From contig JAKSSL010000001.1 in the NCBI GenBank assembly GCA_024403115.1, positions 20,500 through 84,499 of the forward strand: a stretch of 64,000 bases of DNA, given 5' to 3'. The notes under the pieces are model-generated. The model was not told where the DNA came from. It saw only the letters and a program-made list of their open reading frames with translations, and made no database searches. Shown piece by piece: positions 17,064 through 26,403 of this stretch. How positions within the stretch are numbered: position 1 is the stretch's first letter; each line of letters begins with the position of its first letter. Both the position numbers and the translations under genes were made by a program. The stretch comes from Clostridia bacterium. GTDB lineage: Bacteria; Bacillota; Clostridia; Peptostreptococcales; Anaerovoracaceae.

Positions 17064-17639
17064 CTATATTGGAAAATTCATCATTGGCTTTTGATATACA
17101 GTAGTGTTATAGAAATGCCACCACTCACCTTCGTATGCCAAAAATCCTGCCCACTCCATGACATCTCTCATGTACCAAGCATTCTTGGCTCCTTCCTCAG
17201 TTCTAAAGTGACTCTTTAGAAAAGCCGCTTCTGTAAAATCATCAAATTTAGAAGGCATTACCAATTCATTACCATCCATATCAGTTAAGGTAATGTCAAC
17301 TGCTAGTCCATTAGTATGGTTTTGAGTAAGCAAATCATCATGTCTTTGACTAGGTGGTCTTGCTACAAATCCGTCCACAGGATACACTTCCCAGAACTTT
17401 TCCTGAGCATCTGTCGGTCTATAAGCATCATAGATTTTAACCCTGTATCCATCCTTTTTAAATCTGTTTTTAGCTTTTATAAGCATCCTTGCTGTGGTGA
17501 TATCCATGTAGCACTCATTTGATGCATATATCTTTTGCCCTGTAAAATTATCTGTTCCAGCATACTTTAAATCAATGATAAAGTCACTGTCCAAATCCAG
17601 TAATCTTACTAAATCTCCTTGCTCCTTGCTAATCTCCAT
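17064..17639 (-). CDS. D-alanyl-D-alanine dipeptidase (VanX/DdpX family, M15)
   Basis: A 191-residue zinc dipeptidase. The family residues are visible: zinc ligands H108 and D115 (NHTNGLAVD), H175, catalytic E172 (GEWWH) and a conserved Arg in YDAYRPTDAQ. VanX-like enzymes hydrolyse D-Ala-D-Ala; without vanH/vanA neighbours, and with no signal peptide, a dipeptide-salvage role is likelier than glycopeptide resistance. It follows the LD-carboxypeptidase directly (its ATG abuts the upstream stop) and is translated from GGAGAG. The two enzymes together would release free D-Ala from wall peptides. Confidence 0.9.
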   Translation of the reverse strand: MEISKEQGDLVRLLDLDSDFIIDLKYAGTDNFTGQKIYASNECYMDITTARMLIKAKNRFKKDGYRVKIYDAYRPTDAQEKFWEVYPVDGFVARPPSQRHDDLLTQNHTNGLAVDITLTDMDGNELVMPSKFDDFTEAAFLKSHFRTEEGAKNAWYMRDVMEWAGFLAYEGEWWHFYNTTVYQKPMMNFPI

Positions 17640-18566
17640 CTATCTCTCCACGTCAAATTCTAGAATATGTTTTTCTGTATCAAAGCGACAATTTGCGCCA
17701 AAAGGTAAAGTCATGCAAATATCCCCATGGCCTGCTTGAACATTCATCAAAACTGGAATGTCATAGCCATCAAATACGTCCTTCATCATATTTACCAAGT
17801 CATATGATGGCATGTAATCGTTAGGACAATCAGTGAATTGGCCTAAAACAACGCCTGCACATTGATCAAAGAAACCAGCGTTTCTCATTTGCCACATCAT
17901 TCTATCCAATCTGTACATCTGTTCCCCAACATCTTCTATGAATATAATCTTGTCCTTCACATCCATAGTATTAAAAGTTCCAACGTTAGCTTCTATAAGT
18001 GATAGATTTCCACCTATCATTACGCCTTCCGCTTTTCCCTCGTGTCCAGGAAGAGCATAGATTTCAAAGCCATCAGGTTCTTCATAGCTGTACAATTTGT
18101 CTGCGTTCAAACAAGCATACATTGACTTTTCTGTGAACTTGTCCATTCCGTCAACTATGTTGGAAGAAACCATTGGTCCATGGAAAGTTACCAAATCGCA
18201 CTTTTGATTAAACAAAAGATGGAAGTTTGTAATGTCGCTATAACCCATAAAAATCTTTGGATTATTCTTAACTATTTCTGTGTCAATATATTCCAAAGCT
18301 CTGATGCCTGTGTCTCCACCTCTTATGCATATGATTGCATCAACTTCTGGATCTGCAAACATCTCATTTATTAATTGACCTCTTTCCTTGCCTGTGCCAG
18401 CCATATATCCGCCATAGTTTTTGGAAAGATTAGTAGAAACTTTCACATTAAAGCCCATTTCTTTGATAGCCTTTATGCACGCTAATTCTCTCTCACCGCT
18501 TATTGGTGAAGATGGTGCCAATATGCCTATAGTCTTACAGTCTTCTAATTTTTTTGGAAATTTCAT
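17640..18566 (-). CDS. LD-carboxypeptidase (peptidase S66), second copy
   Basis: A 308-residue S66 serine peptidase, paralogous to 8338-9258. The nucleophile is Ser110 (MGYSDITNF) after IRGGDTG; triad Glu and His lie in FIEDVGEQ and NVQAGHGD. I start at ATG 18564-18566, which has AAAGGAG just upstream, not at the in-frame ATG 27 bp earlier inside the RNase R 3' end. It is coupled to the VanX-like gene with no gap. Cytoplasmic, no signal peptide. A role in recycling wall tetrapeptides is inferred from family and partner. Confidence 0.9.
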   Translation of the reverse strand: MKFPKKLEDCKTIGILAPSSPISGERELACIKAIKEMGFNVKVSTNLSKNYGGYMAGTGKERGQLINEMFADPEVDAIICIRGGDTGIRALEYIDTEIVKNNPKIFMGYSDITNFHLLFNQKCDLVTFHGPMVSSNIVDGMDKFTEKSMYACLNADKLYSYEEPDGFEIYALPGHEGKAEGVMIGGNLSLIEANVGTFNTMDVKDKIIFIEDVGEQMYRLDRMMWQMRNAGFFDQCAGVVLGQFTDCPNDYMPSYDLVNMMKDVFDGYDIPVLMNVQAGHGDICMTLPFGANCRFDTEKHILEFDVER

Positions 18567-18585
18567 TTTAGCTCCTTTGACTTTC

Positions 18586-20598
18586 TCAGTCACTGATTAA
18601 TTCAAAATCAATTTGTCCTAAATCTGGATTGGCTCCAGCAACTCTAATTTTAACACTATCACCCATTGAATAGCAAGCGTTAGTGTTAAGGCCTCTTATC
18701 CTATACTTGCCCTCTTCATAAATGTAAAAGTCCCCTTCGATAGTTTCCAATCTAACAAGCCCTTCTACTGTATTTGAAAGCTCTACGAATATACCAAAGT
18801 TTGTGACCCCACTAATAATTCCCTGGTATTCCTCATCAATGTGATTAAGAATATACTCCGCTTTTTTAATATCATCCACTTGACGCTCTAGCTTTTGCGC
18901 TAAAAGCTCAGTTTGGGAAGATATTTCACTTGCAACTTCTACACGCTTTTCCATCTTGGCTAGGAACTTATCAGTTGCCTTATCTGAAATCATAAGCTTA
19001 ATAATTCTATGTATTATCAAATCGGGATATCTTCTAATTGGTGAAGTAAAGTGGCAGTAATATTTAAAGCCTAGTCCAAAATGTCCTAAACAGTCTGGGC
19101 TGTAGTATGCCTTTTGCATTGACCTAAGCATAATTGTGCTAGTTACATGTTCAAAAGGAGTCCCCTTAACATCCTCCAAAACCTTGCATAAAGATTTGGA
19201 ATATATGTCATCGCTTTTACCCTTTAAATTGATGCCAAAAGTCTTTAGGAATGCTTTTAATTCCTCAATCTTCTCCATCTCTGGCTTTTCATGAACACGA
19301 TATACAAAAGGTGCATTCATCCAATAGAAATGCTCCGCCACTGTCTTGTTAGCAGCCAACATAAATTCCTCTATAAGCTTGTTTGCTGACCTTCTAAGAT
19401 CAAGCTTTACATCCAAAACCTGCCCATTTTTGTCGACAATAATTTTGCCTTCAGGGAAATCAAAATCTATACTGCCTTCACGGAAACGTTTTTGCTCAAG
19501 TATTTCTGCCAATTGACCCATAGCATATATATCATCCAATATATCTATGTATCTAAGTTTTAGGCTATCTGAGTTTCCGCAGTTTTCCAATATGTCTGAA
19601 ACATCATCGTAAACCATTCTCTCCTTTGAGCAAATAATAGATTTATATATATTGTGATTTACAATTTCACCATCTTTATTTATTTCCATATCGCAGGAAA
19701 GACAAAGCCTGTCCTCCTTTGGATTCAATGAACAAATACCATTGGAAAGCTCCTTTGGAAGCATAGGTATCACCCTATCTACCAAATAGACACTATTGCC
19801 ACGCTTTAAAGCTTCCTTGTCCATTTCAGTTCCAGCATCCACATAGTGAGATACATCGGCGATATGGACTCCTAGCAAATAGTTTCCATTTTCCAAAATC
19901 TCAACGGATACACCATCGTCTAAATCCTTAGAATCTGGTCCGTCAATGGTTATGATATTTTTATCTCTAAGGTCTATTCTATCTGACAGGTCTTCGTTCT
20001 CCATGGCCTTTTGCTTTACCACGCGCTTAGCCTGTTTAAGAACTTCGCTAGGGAATTCTTCACTTAATCCCTTAGATTTAATTAAAGCCTTTATCTTACC
20101 GCTGCTATCCTTGGCTTTTGCCACCAACTCCACTATGACGCCTTCCGCATTATTAAAAGCATCCGGATACTTGGTAATTTCCACCAAAACATAATCATCG
20201 TTTTTATACTTGCCCAAATTTGCCTTGGATATAAATATATCATCCTTGACGTCTATATCTTCAGGCACGACAAAACCGAAGGATTGATGTCTCTCAAGAA
20301 CTCCAACTACCTGAGTGATATTTCTTTCAAGTATCTTGGTAACATATCCTTCAGGACTATCCTTTGACCAGTATTTTTTAGGAATCAAATCAATTTCCAC
20401 AAGGTCATTGTTCATTGCCCCTTTTGTATCTCGTTTTGATACAAAGCAGATGGTTTCCCCATTTTCCTTTTCTACAAAACCAAAGCCTTTGCTATGCTTT
20501 TTGAAAATACCCACATAAGGATTATTGGGAGCCTTGTAGTTTTTGCTAGATTCCAAAAACCTCTTATTCTTTTGTGTCTTGTTAATCTTTCTCGCCAT
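18586..20598 (-). CDS. rnr: Ribonuclease R
   Basis: A 670-residue RNase II/R-family 3'-5' exoribonuclease. Order of domains: cold-shock OB folds (about 25-175), RNB catalytic domain starting near IDGPDSKDLDD with the metal-binding aspartates, and a C-terminal S1 domain (about 585-665). It lacks the N-terminal helix-turn-helix and the basic C-terminal tail of longer RNase R proteins (Bacillus subtilis about 780 residues), so it is a compact form. It degrades structured RNA. It is the promoter-proximal gene ahead of LD-carboxypeptidase and VanX; the ribosome site is weak (CAGG). Confidence 0.92.
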   Translation of the reverse strand: MARKINKTQKNKRFLESSKNYKAPNNPYVGIFKKHSKGFGFVEKENGETICFVSKRDTKGAMNNDLVEIDLIPKKYWSKDSPEGYVTKILERNITQVVGVLERHQSFGFVVPEDIDVKDDIFISKANLGKYKNDDYVLVEITKYPDAFNNAEGVIVELVAKAKDSSGKIKALIKSKGLSEEFPSEVLKQAKRVVKQKAMENEDLSDRIDLRDKNIITIDGPDSKDLDDGVSVEILENGNYLLGVHIADVSHYVDAGTEMDKEALKRGNSVYLVDRVIPMLPKELSNGICSLNPKEDRLCLSCDMEINKDGEIVNHNIYKSIICSKERMVYDDVSDILENCGNSDSLKLRYIDILDDIYAMGQLAEILEQKRFREGSIDFDFPEGKIIVDKNGQVLDVKLDLRRSANKLIEEFMLAANKTVAEHFYWMNAPFVYRVHEKPEMEKIEELKAFLKTFGINLKGKSDDIYSKSLCKVLEDVKGTPFEHVTSTIMLRSMQKAYYSPDCLGHFGLGFKYYCHFTSPIRRYPDLIIHRIIKLMISDKATDKFLAKMEKRVEVASEISSQTELLAQKLERQVDDIKKAEYILNHIDEEYQGIISGVTNFGIFVELSNTVEGLVRLETIEGDFYIYEEGKYRIRGLNTNACYSMGDSVKIRVAGANPDLGQIDFELISD

Positions 20599-20632
20599 AT
20601 AAAGCCTGTACTTAGTTGAATATAAAAGAAAA

Positions 20633-20654
20633 GGGTTTCACAGTTGTGAAACCC
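20633..20654 (-). terminator. Terminator after ispH-S1
   Basis: GGGTTTCACA/TGTGAAACCC hairpin followed on the minus strand by TTTTCTTTT, 12 bp past the stop at 20667. Confidence 0.85.
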
Positions 20655-20666
20655 TGGTTTCCATAA

Positions 20667-22676
20667 TTATTCTTCTACTGTTTCTTCAGCTGCTACTGGA
20701 GCTTCTTCTACAGGAGCTTCTTCAACAGTTTCTTCTGCTGGAGCTTCTTCTGGAAGAGTAGCCTTAATGCTTAAGCTAATTCTCTTCTTTTCTTCATCGA
20801 TATCAAGAACTACTGCTTGAATTTCTTGTCCAAGTTGTAATTCATCTGAAATCTTTTCAACTCTCTTGCGAGCAACTTCTGAAATGTGAACTAGACCATC
20901 TAGTCCAGGTTCCAATTCAACGAATGCACCATATTCCTTGATTTGAACAACCTTACCAGTAATAACTTGTCCAACCTTGTAGTTGTCATTAATTACTGTC
21001 CAAGGTTCTGGCTTGATTTGCTTTAATCCTAATGAAATCTTGCCCTTTTCCTTGTTGATTGAAAGGATCTTAACTTGAACCTTTTCACCTAATTCTAAAA
21101 CTTCCTTTGGATGCTTTAACTTGCCCCATGAAATTTCTGAAATGTGAAGTAATCCATCGATACCACCGATATCAACGAAAGCGCCATAATCAGTAAATCT
21201 CATTACTGTACCTTCTACGATATCATCAACATTAATAGCATTCCAAATAGCTTCTAATTGTTGCTTTCTTTCTTCGTTTAAGATTACCTTGTGTGAGAAG
21301 TTAACTCTGTTTCTAGTTTGATCTAACTTGATAATCTTAACTTCTAAATCCTTACCAACATATTCACCAGCGTCTTCAATGTATTTGTTTGAAAGTTGTG
21401 ATAATGGAATGTAACCGTTTACTTCCTTATAAGCTGCGATAACTCCGATATCCTTACCATCTCTTTCAACTTTTCTAACAACTGTTACTGTAATAGTTTC
21501 GTTATTTTCATTTGCCTTTGCAAGTTCATCCCAGTTTTCTAAAACTGCTAGACTCTTTGTTGAAAGTAAAATTCCACCATCTCCGTCATCAGTCTTGATA
21601 ACCTTAGCCTTGATTTCATCGCCAACCTTGAATAAATCAGTTAACTCCTTATCTCCTTCCAAAGTGATTTCTGTTTTAGGGATAATACCGTCTTTCTTAC
21701 AACCTAAGTTAACGATTACTTCCTTGTCAGTTACTTGATGTACAGTTCCGTTAACGATTTCACCTGTTCTAGGTAATCTCAATGACTTTTCGATTTCGTC
21801 CATGAACTCCATCATTAAATTCTTTTCTTCAGTGATAATTTCACTCATTTTAGCAATAACCTCCGTAATTATACTTTCAGGCGTCGAAGCACCTGTTACG
21901 ATACCTATTTTACTATATTTCGACATTTTTTTCAAGGGAATATCATCAATATTCTCTACAAAAAAAGTATTTTCACAAGCCTTGCTAGCTATTTCATATA
22001 GTTTCTTGGTATTTGAGCTATGAGAGTCTCCCAGTACTAGCATAGCATCGCATTTTGTTGCCAGTTTTTGGCAATCTTTCTGTCGATCAGAAGTGGCATT
22101 GCAAATGGTATTTGAAAATTCAAACTTCATGTTTTTCTTTAAAAGCTCATTGTTTATTTCATCTGCCAAATCCTTCTTAATAGTTGTTTGACATACAACG
22201 AAAAGTTCCTTATCGCTTTCAAAATCGGCCAAATCCTCTGCCGAGTTAACAATAAAAGCACTGTTTTCGCACCAGCCGTTAATTCCAATAACCTCAGGAT
22301 GATTCTTATCACCTATGATGATAATCTGTTTCCCATCCTCATATGCCTTTTCAACAAGCTTATGAATCTTGGCAACGAAAGGACAAGTTGCATCCACTAA
22401 TTTAATATTGCAAGTCTTAGCTTTCTCATAGAAATCCTTAGTTTGTCCATGAGATCTGATTATGCAAGTTGCACCCTCTAAACCTTCCAGACTTTCCACA
22501 GATTTCACACCAATATCCTCAAGCTCAGAAATAACAGCTTGATTATGAATCAATGGTCCAAAAGTATAGATAATCTCATTTTCATCCTTGGCTTCGGCAA
22601 GTTGCTCCGCTTTGCGAATAGCCTCTTTCACACCAAAACAAAATCCGATATATTTTGATTTAATTATCTCAGCCAT
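20667..22676 (-). CDS. ispH: IspH (HMBPP reductase) fused to ribosomal protein S1
   Basis: A 669-residue bifunctional protein. Residues 1 to about 285 are 4-hydroxy-3-methylbut-2-enyl diphosphate reductase, the last enzyme of the MEP isoprenoid pathway, with its iron-sulfur cysteines C13 (GFCFGV), C98 (DATCPF) and C192 (NTICNA). Residues about 300-640 hold four S1 RNA-binding repeats, followed by a Glu/Pro/Ala/Val acidic tail. This IspH-S1 fusion is a known arrangement in Clostridia. The fused part likely serves as the S1/YpfD-type translation factor. It overlaps the rarA stop by one base (TAATG). The other MEP gene here, ispG, lies at the right edge. Confidence 0.95.
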   Translation of the reverse strand: MAEIIKSKYIGFCFGVKEAIRKAEQLAEAKDENEIIYTFGPLIHNQAVISELEDIGVKSVESLEGLEGATCIIRSHGQTKDFYEKAKTCNIKLVDATCPFVAKIHKLVEKAYEDGKQIIIIGDKNHPEVIGINGWCENSAFIVNSAEDLADFESDKELFVVCQTTIKKDLADEINNELLKKNMKFEFSNTICNATSDRQKDCQKLATKCDAMLVLGDSHSSNTKKLYEIASKACENTFFVENIDDIPLKKMSKYSKIGIVTGASTPESIITEVIAKMSEIITEEKNLMMEFMDEIEKSLRLPRTGEIVNGTVHQVTDKEVIVNLGCKKDGIIPKTEITLEGDKELTDLFKVGDEIKAKVIKTDDGDGGILLSTKSLAVLENWDELAKANENNETITVTVVRKVERDGKDIGVIAAYKEVNGYIPLSQLSNKYIEDAGEYVGKDLEVKIIKLDQTRNRVNFSHKVILNEERKQQLEAIWNAINVDDIVEGTVMRFTDYGAFVDIGGIDGLLHISEISWGKLKHPKEVLELGEKVQVKILSINKEKGKISLGLKQIKPEPWTVINDNYKVGQVITGKVVQIKEYGAFVELEPGLDGLVHISEVARKRVEKISDELQLGQEIQAVVLDIDEEKKRISLSIKATLPEEAPAEETVEEAPVEEAPVAAEETVEE

Positions 22677-23956
22677 TACTTAAAACCTTTCTTTTCCAAT
22701 TCTTCCAAGAATTTTTTAAAAGCAATTTCCTGGCCATTTTCAGAAGGCTCATAATACTTTACGCCCTCTTGGTATAAATCATTTGGCAAATACTGTTGTT
22801 TTACATATCCCCCATAGGAATGAGGATATAGATATGTCAAACCGCGTCCCAAATCAGCTGAACCCTTGTAATGTGAGTCCATCAAATGAGGTGGAACATC
22901 ATCAATTTTTCTCTTTCTCAAATCGTCTCTTGCAGCATAAAATGCCTCAACAGTTCTATTTGATTTAGGTGAAGAAGCTAATAATATAACCGCTTGGGCT
23001 AAGTTTATAGCCGCCTCAGGCATTCCTATCATATTGGCTGCTTGCACGCAGGAAGTCACTATAGAAATAGCGTTTGGATATGCCAAAGAAATATCTTCAC
23101 TTGCCATAACCATAAGTCTGCGTCCAATCATATTAATATCAGCTCCACCTTCTACAAGCCTTGCAAAATAGTGGATTGCAGCATCTGGGTCACTACCTCT
23201 AATGGACTTTTGAAGAGCAGAAAGCAGGTTGTATCTGTCCTCACTCTTGTGATAAAATCCTATCTTTTTCTGCATAGCCTCAGCAATGAGATCCTTGCTT
23301 ATCTTTTGATTTTCATCAAGATTGTCAATTAAAAATCCCAAACTGTCCAAGGCTACTCTAGCATCTCCATTGCACAGTTCGCATAAAACTTCCTTGGCAC
23401 CCTCTTCAAAAGATATGTTCAAATTTCCAAAGCCCTTTTCCTTATCCATAAGAGCTCTATCAATAATTGTAGCTATATCTTCTCTCTCCAAAGGCTTGAA
23501 CTCATATATGTTTCTAACCCTGGAAATAATAGCATTATTGATTGAGAAATACGGATTTTCAGTAGTGCTTCCAATGAACTTTATAACTCCGTCTTCCAGT
23601 GCTTTAAGCAAGGAATCCTGTTGCAATTTATTCCATCTATGCATTTCATCAACATACACATAAGTTGTCTTGTGCTCAAGGCCTAGGAATCTTTCTCTAG
23701 CATTATCTAAAAGCTCTTTTAACTCTTTAGTTCCTGTTGTCGATGCATTTATTTCATGAAATTGTCCATCCATTTCCTTGGCAATAATTCTTGCAAGAGT
23801 TGTTTTACCAGTTCCTGAAGGTCCAAAGAAAATGGCTGAATCAAAAGTCTTGTTTTTTATTGAATTGTATAAAAGAGATCCTGGATACATGAAGTGACTT
23901 TGACCTACAAAATCATCCAAAGTAGCCGGTCTCATTCTAGTGGATAATGGAATCAT
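22676..23956 (-). CDS. rarA: Replication-associated recombination protein A (RarA/MgsA AAA+ ATPase)
   Basis: A 426-residue AAA+ ATPase acting at stalled replication forks. Walker A is GPSGTGKTT, Walker B is YVYVDEMHRW, and the C-terminal half has the helical tetramerisation region with GSDPDAAIHYFARL and AMNIGMPEA-like helices (here AANMIGMPEA). I start at ATG 23954-23956 (MIPLSTRMRP), which follows AAGGAGATACTT, rather than 24 bp upstream. A TATAAT element lies just ahead, so it starts a transcript with ispH-S1. Confidence 0.93.
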   Translation of the reverse strand: MIPLSTRMRPATLDDFVGQSHFMYPGSLLYNSIKNKTFDSAIFFGPSGTGKTTLARIIAKEMDGQFHEINASTTGTKELKELLDNARERFLGLEHKTTYVYVDEMHRWNKLQQDSLLKALEDGVIKFIGSTTENPYFSINNAIISRVRNIYEFKPLEREDIATIIDRALMDKEKGFGNLNISFEEGAKEVLCELCNGDARVALDSLGFLIDNLDENQKISKDLIAEAMQKKIGFYHKSEDRYNLLSALQKSIRGSDPDAAIHYFARLVEGGADINMIGRRLMVMASEDISLAYPNAISIVTSCVQAANMIGMPEAAINLAQAVILLASSPKSNRTVEAFYAARDDLRKRKIDDVPPHLMDSHYKGSADLGRGLTYLYPHSYGGYVKQQYLPNDLYQEGVKYYEPSENGQEIAFKKFLEELEKKGFK

Positions 23957-23982
23957 AAGTATCTCCTTAATTTGATACATTT

Positions 23983-23988
23983 ATTATA
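23983..23988 (-). promoter_or_regulatory. -10 element for rarA-ispH
   Basis: TATAAT on the minus strand, 27 bp before the rarA start; the -35 is poor (TATTAG at 17 bp). Confidence 0.45.
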
Positions 23989-23995
23989 CACTATT

Positions 23996-24460
23996 TTACA
24001 GAAATCTAATAACTAATTGATTAATATATTTTTTCAATTCCCTGTTATCAGGATTGTTGGCTTCAATATATGATAAAACCTTGTCCATATACATAGCGCC
24101 TACCGCTTTTGAAACGGCACGAATATCCTCAAGCATTTTACCAAAGTCCTGCTCTCCAGGATGTAAAGCTATATGTATATCCCCATAACAGTCGAAAAAT
24201 ATATCATTGATGGTAAAGCAGAATTTTTTGGTGTCCAAGTACCAAAGATACATGTATTCATAAATATCATACACATCCCTTATTATCTTTAACATCTCCT
24301 TGGCATCTGGCTTATCCAGGGAAATCAAAGGCCTAAGGCCATCCATAATATAGGTGCATTCCGTTTCATTCCAACTTGATGGAACCAATTTGCACATACT
24401 GAAAAAAGCCTCTTTTTCGTACTCCTTAATTCCCTCAAAATTCTCTACAATATTTTTCAT
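23996..24460 (-). CDS. Hypothetical protein at the end of the Tad locus
   Basis: A 154-residue, mostly helical, soluble protein with no signal peptide. I start at ATG 24458-24460, preceded by GGAGG, which sits just after the stop of the TadE-like gene. Its position makes it the last cistron of the pilus locus. The pattern of a helical pair, a short hydrophobic strand segment (FTINDIFFDCYGDIHIAL) and PGEQ recalls the N-terminal domains (DUF6382-like) of FHA proteins found in Clostridia Tad clusters, but the resemblance is weak and no FHA domain is present. Function unknown. Confidence 0.6.
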   Translation of the reverse strand: MKNIVENFEGIKEYEKEAFFSMCKLVPSSWNETECTYIMDGLRPLISLDKPDAKEMLKIIRDVYDIYEYMYLWYLDTKKFCFTINDIFFDCYGDIHIALHPGEQDFGKMLEDIRAVSKAVGAMYMDKVLSYIEANNPDNRELKKYINQLVIRFL

Positions 24461-24461
24461 A

Positions 24462-25238
24462 TCAACCTCCACATTTTTTGCATGCTGAAAATCCCTTTTC
24501 TATGGCATCATCTCTGTCCATTTCTATTACATACTTATCTATGGTCTTACAGCCCTTTAAATGATATGAGCCACCATACTGAAATATGTAAACCGTATCT
24601 CCCATCCTGGCTGCACTGGCTCCGCAAATACGGCATGCATCGTATTTTCCTTTGATGGAAGCAGATAAACTTGTCTTTTTCGGGTTAGACTTTACATAAG
24701 TACAGCTGGCCTTGTGATATCGCATCCCCGATTCTGGAAATACATACACCGCCTCATACTTTGCATTTCGCATAAACTCCGCTTCGCTAGTAGGCGTATC
24801 ACTTTGAGTGTCTCCTGTAAAAGCCCTGAGAGCTATGCTCTCTGAAAAAGTAAAGCCCTTCCCCACATCTATAATAGTATTGGTTTTAAAAGTGCAAGAA
24901 TAATCCAGCTTAATCTGTTGTTTATATAAAAGCCCTCTGTATCTATATCTATATGAGCTTATATTAAAATCACTAATGCTGTGTCCCTCATTAACTCGTT
25001 TTTTGATGGCCTTTTCAGTACTTAAATCTACGGGAGTATAAACCGACTTTGCCTGTGTCAAACTAAGTTCATCACAAATGGAATAGTTTATGCTCTCACA
25101 AATCCCATACATTGTAGTTATGGACAACAGAATCAAGCTGCCAATTATAAACAGAGGCGCCACAATGGACGCCTCCAAAATATAGCTTCCCCGTTTGCTA
25201 TTTATAATATGCCTTTTCAATCTCATAATCCTTACCAT
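24462..25238 (-). CDS. TadE-like pseudopilin with two C-terminal Cys/His motifs
   Basis: A 258-residue protein. The N-terminus is basic, then SKRGSYILEASIVAPL and a hydrophobic helix, as in TadE/TadG pseudopilins. The C-terminal 90 residues contain two repeats of the type YHxxxC...CxxCG: RYHKASC with CRICG, and SYHLKGC with CKKCG. This matches the small Ada-like metal-binding motif seen at the ends of several secreted Bacillota proteins, and probably binds zinc. The start could also be the in-frame ATG at 25226; GAGGGTGA before ATG 25238 favours the longer form. It overlaps the upstream gene by 41 bp. Confidence 0.75.
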   Translation of the reverse strand: MVRIMRLKRHIINSKRGSYILEASIVAPLFIIGSLILLSITTMYGICESINYSICDELSLTQAKSVYTPVDLSTEKAIKKRVNEGHSISDFNISSYRYRYRGLLYKQQIKLDYSCTFKTNTIIDVGKGFTFSESIALRAFTGDTQSDTPTSEAEFMRNAKYEAVYVFPESGMRYHKASCTYVKSNPKKTSLSASIKGKYDACRICGASAARMGDTVYIFQYGGSYHLKGCKTIDKYVIEMDRDDAIEKGFSACKKCGG

Positions 25239-26403
25239 TCACCCTCATGGAACAATCAATCCCTACATTGTATTCTCCAATTACAAAAGCGCTGTAATAC
25301 TTATACCTCATATCTATTTGAATTAAATCCATCATCCTAAGAGATAGAGTATCCGTATTTATTGCACTAATCATCAACTGCAGATATTCCGTGTAGTTGA
25401 GCCCCTTATTAACTTCTGAATCTGCCACTCCGTCTGCCTCTCCGTCTTCCAAAACGCTGGAATCCAATGCCCAAGTGTCATCACTTTTTCTTATTGGCAC
25501 CTTCTTCCCCTTCTTTATTCTCTTCCAGTCGTTCTCTGCTTCTAAGCTAGCCCACAGTTCTACCAATCCAGCTCTTATAGCGGTGAAACTTGTCTCAGCT
25601 GTAGCCGCCGATAAAGTCGCTGCGATCACATCAACTGCAGCCATCTTCTCCTTATCAGACCAAAGATAGGCCGAATTCATGGCAATTCTCACCAACAAAA
25701 ATTTATCTTTGAAAGCATCCAAATTCTTTTTATCACTCATTTTGCCACTTAGTATATATTCTAATTCATTTCTAAAGTATGACCCTTTGTTAACCTTTCC
25801 GTTTGTATAGTTATTAAAATACCTTGTCGCATAAATAAGCAAATAAGACTTATTTCCCATGTTCCCCAAAACATCGGTTTTATTCTTTTCAAAGAGCGAT
25901 GTAATTGCGCCGTTTGTCACATTGCCTTCACCATTGGAGGGTAAAGCTTTTATAATCTTCTGGTTGTTTATGCTTCGTTGAACAACATCGTCGCTGGTTT
26001 TCTCGCTAGAATTGAGCAATTTTGTCAACTTCAAATCCGTACAAGCGTGTTTAACTGAAGCGTTAAAGTTTTCTATTTTACCTAGGGAATACGCATTCAG
26101 CCCCACCTTGTATCCATCAAAATCCGCATAGGATTTACTACTAAAAGTACAACTTCCATAGTAGTCCAATTCCTTTTCAATCTCTTTATTAAATCCTTGG
26201 AATGCTAGCAAATCATAACGCTTATATAAATTTCTATCAAATTCGCCTAGTATTGAATCACTCCAAATATCATTTAAAGAGCTGGCTTCACCATCAACCA
26301 ATTTGTCCCGAGCCGCCCCTATGACAGCTATTACAAAAATCATAAGAGCTATAAACATAAGGCTTAGAAAAACTGTAACCGATCCCTTCTTACTGGAAAG
26401 CAT
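25198..26403 (-). CDS. TadG-like/DUF5702 pilus-associated membrane protein
   Basis: A 401-residue protein with an N-terminal KKGSVTVFLSLMFIALMIF segment: a hydrophobic helix with a glycine just before it, as in pseudopilins, followed by a large extracellular helical domain. It matches the DUF5702 type found in Clostridia Tad loci. ATG follows GAGGTTGAA. It overlaps both neighbouring TadE-like genes (14 bp and 41 bp), consistent with one co-translated operon. It is presumably a minor pilin or a pilus-assembly component at the cell surface. Confidence 0.75.
   Translation of the reverse strand: MLSSKKGSVTVFLSLMFIALMIFVIAVIGAARDKLVDGEASSLNDIWSDSILGEFDRNLYKRYDLLAFQGFNKEIEKELDYYGSCTFSSKSYADFDGYKVGLNAYSLGKIENFNASVKHACTDLKLTKLLNSSEKTSDDVVQRSINNQKIIKALPSNGEGNVTNGAITSLFEKNKTDVLGNMGNKSYLLIYATRYFNNYTNGKVNKGSYFRNELEYILSGKMSDKKNLDAFKDKFLLVRIAMNSAYLWSDKEKMAAVDVIAATLSAATAETSFTAIRAGLVELWASLEAENDWKRIKKGKKVPIRKSDDTWALDSSVLEDGEADGVADSEVNKGLNYTEYLQLMISAINTDTLSLRMMDLIQIDMRYKYYSAFVIGEYNVGIDCSMRVNGKDYEIEKAYYK

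Noticed and set aside
17064..17639. Vancomycin-resistance gene
   Set aside because: VanX-like sequence alone is not evidence of resistance; no vanH, vanA/B or vanRS genes are nearby, and the partner is an LD-carboxypeptidase.
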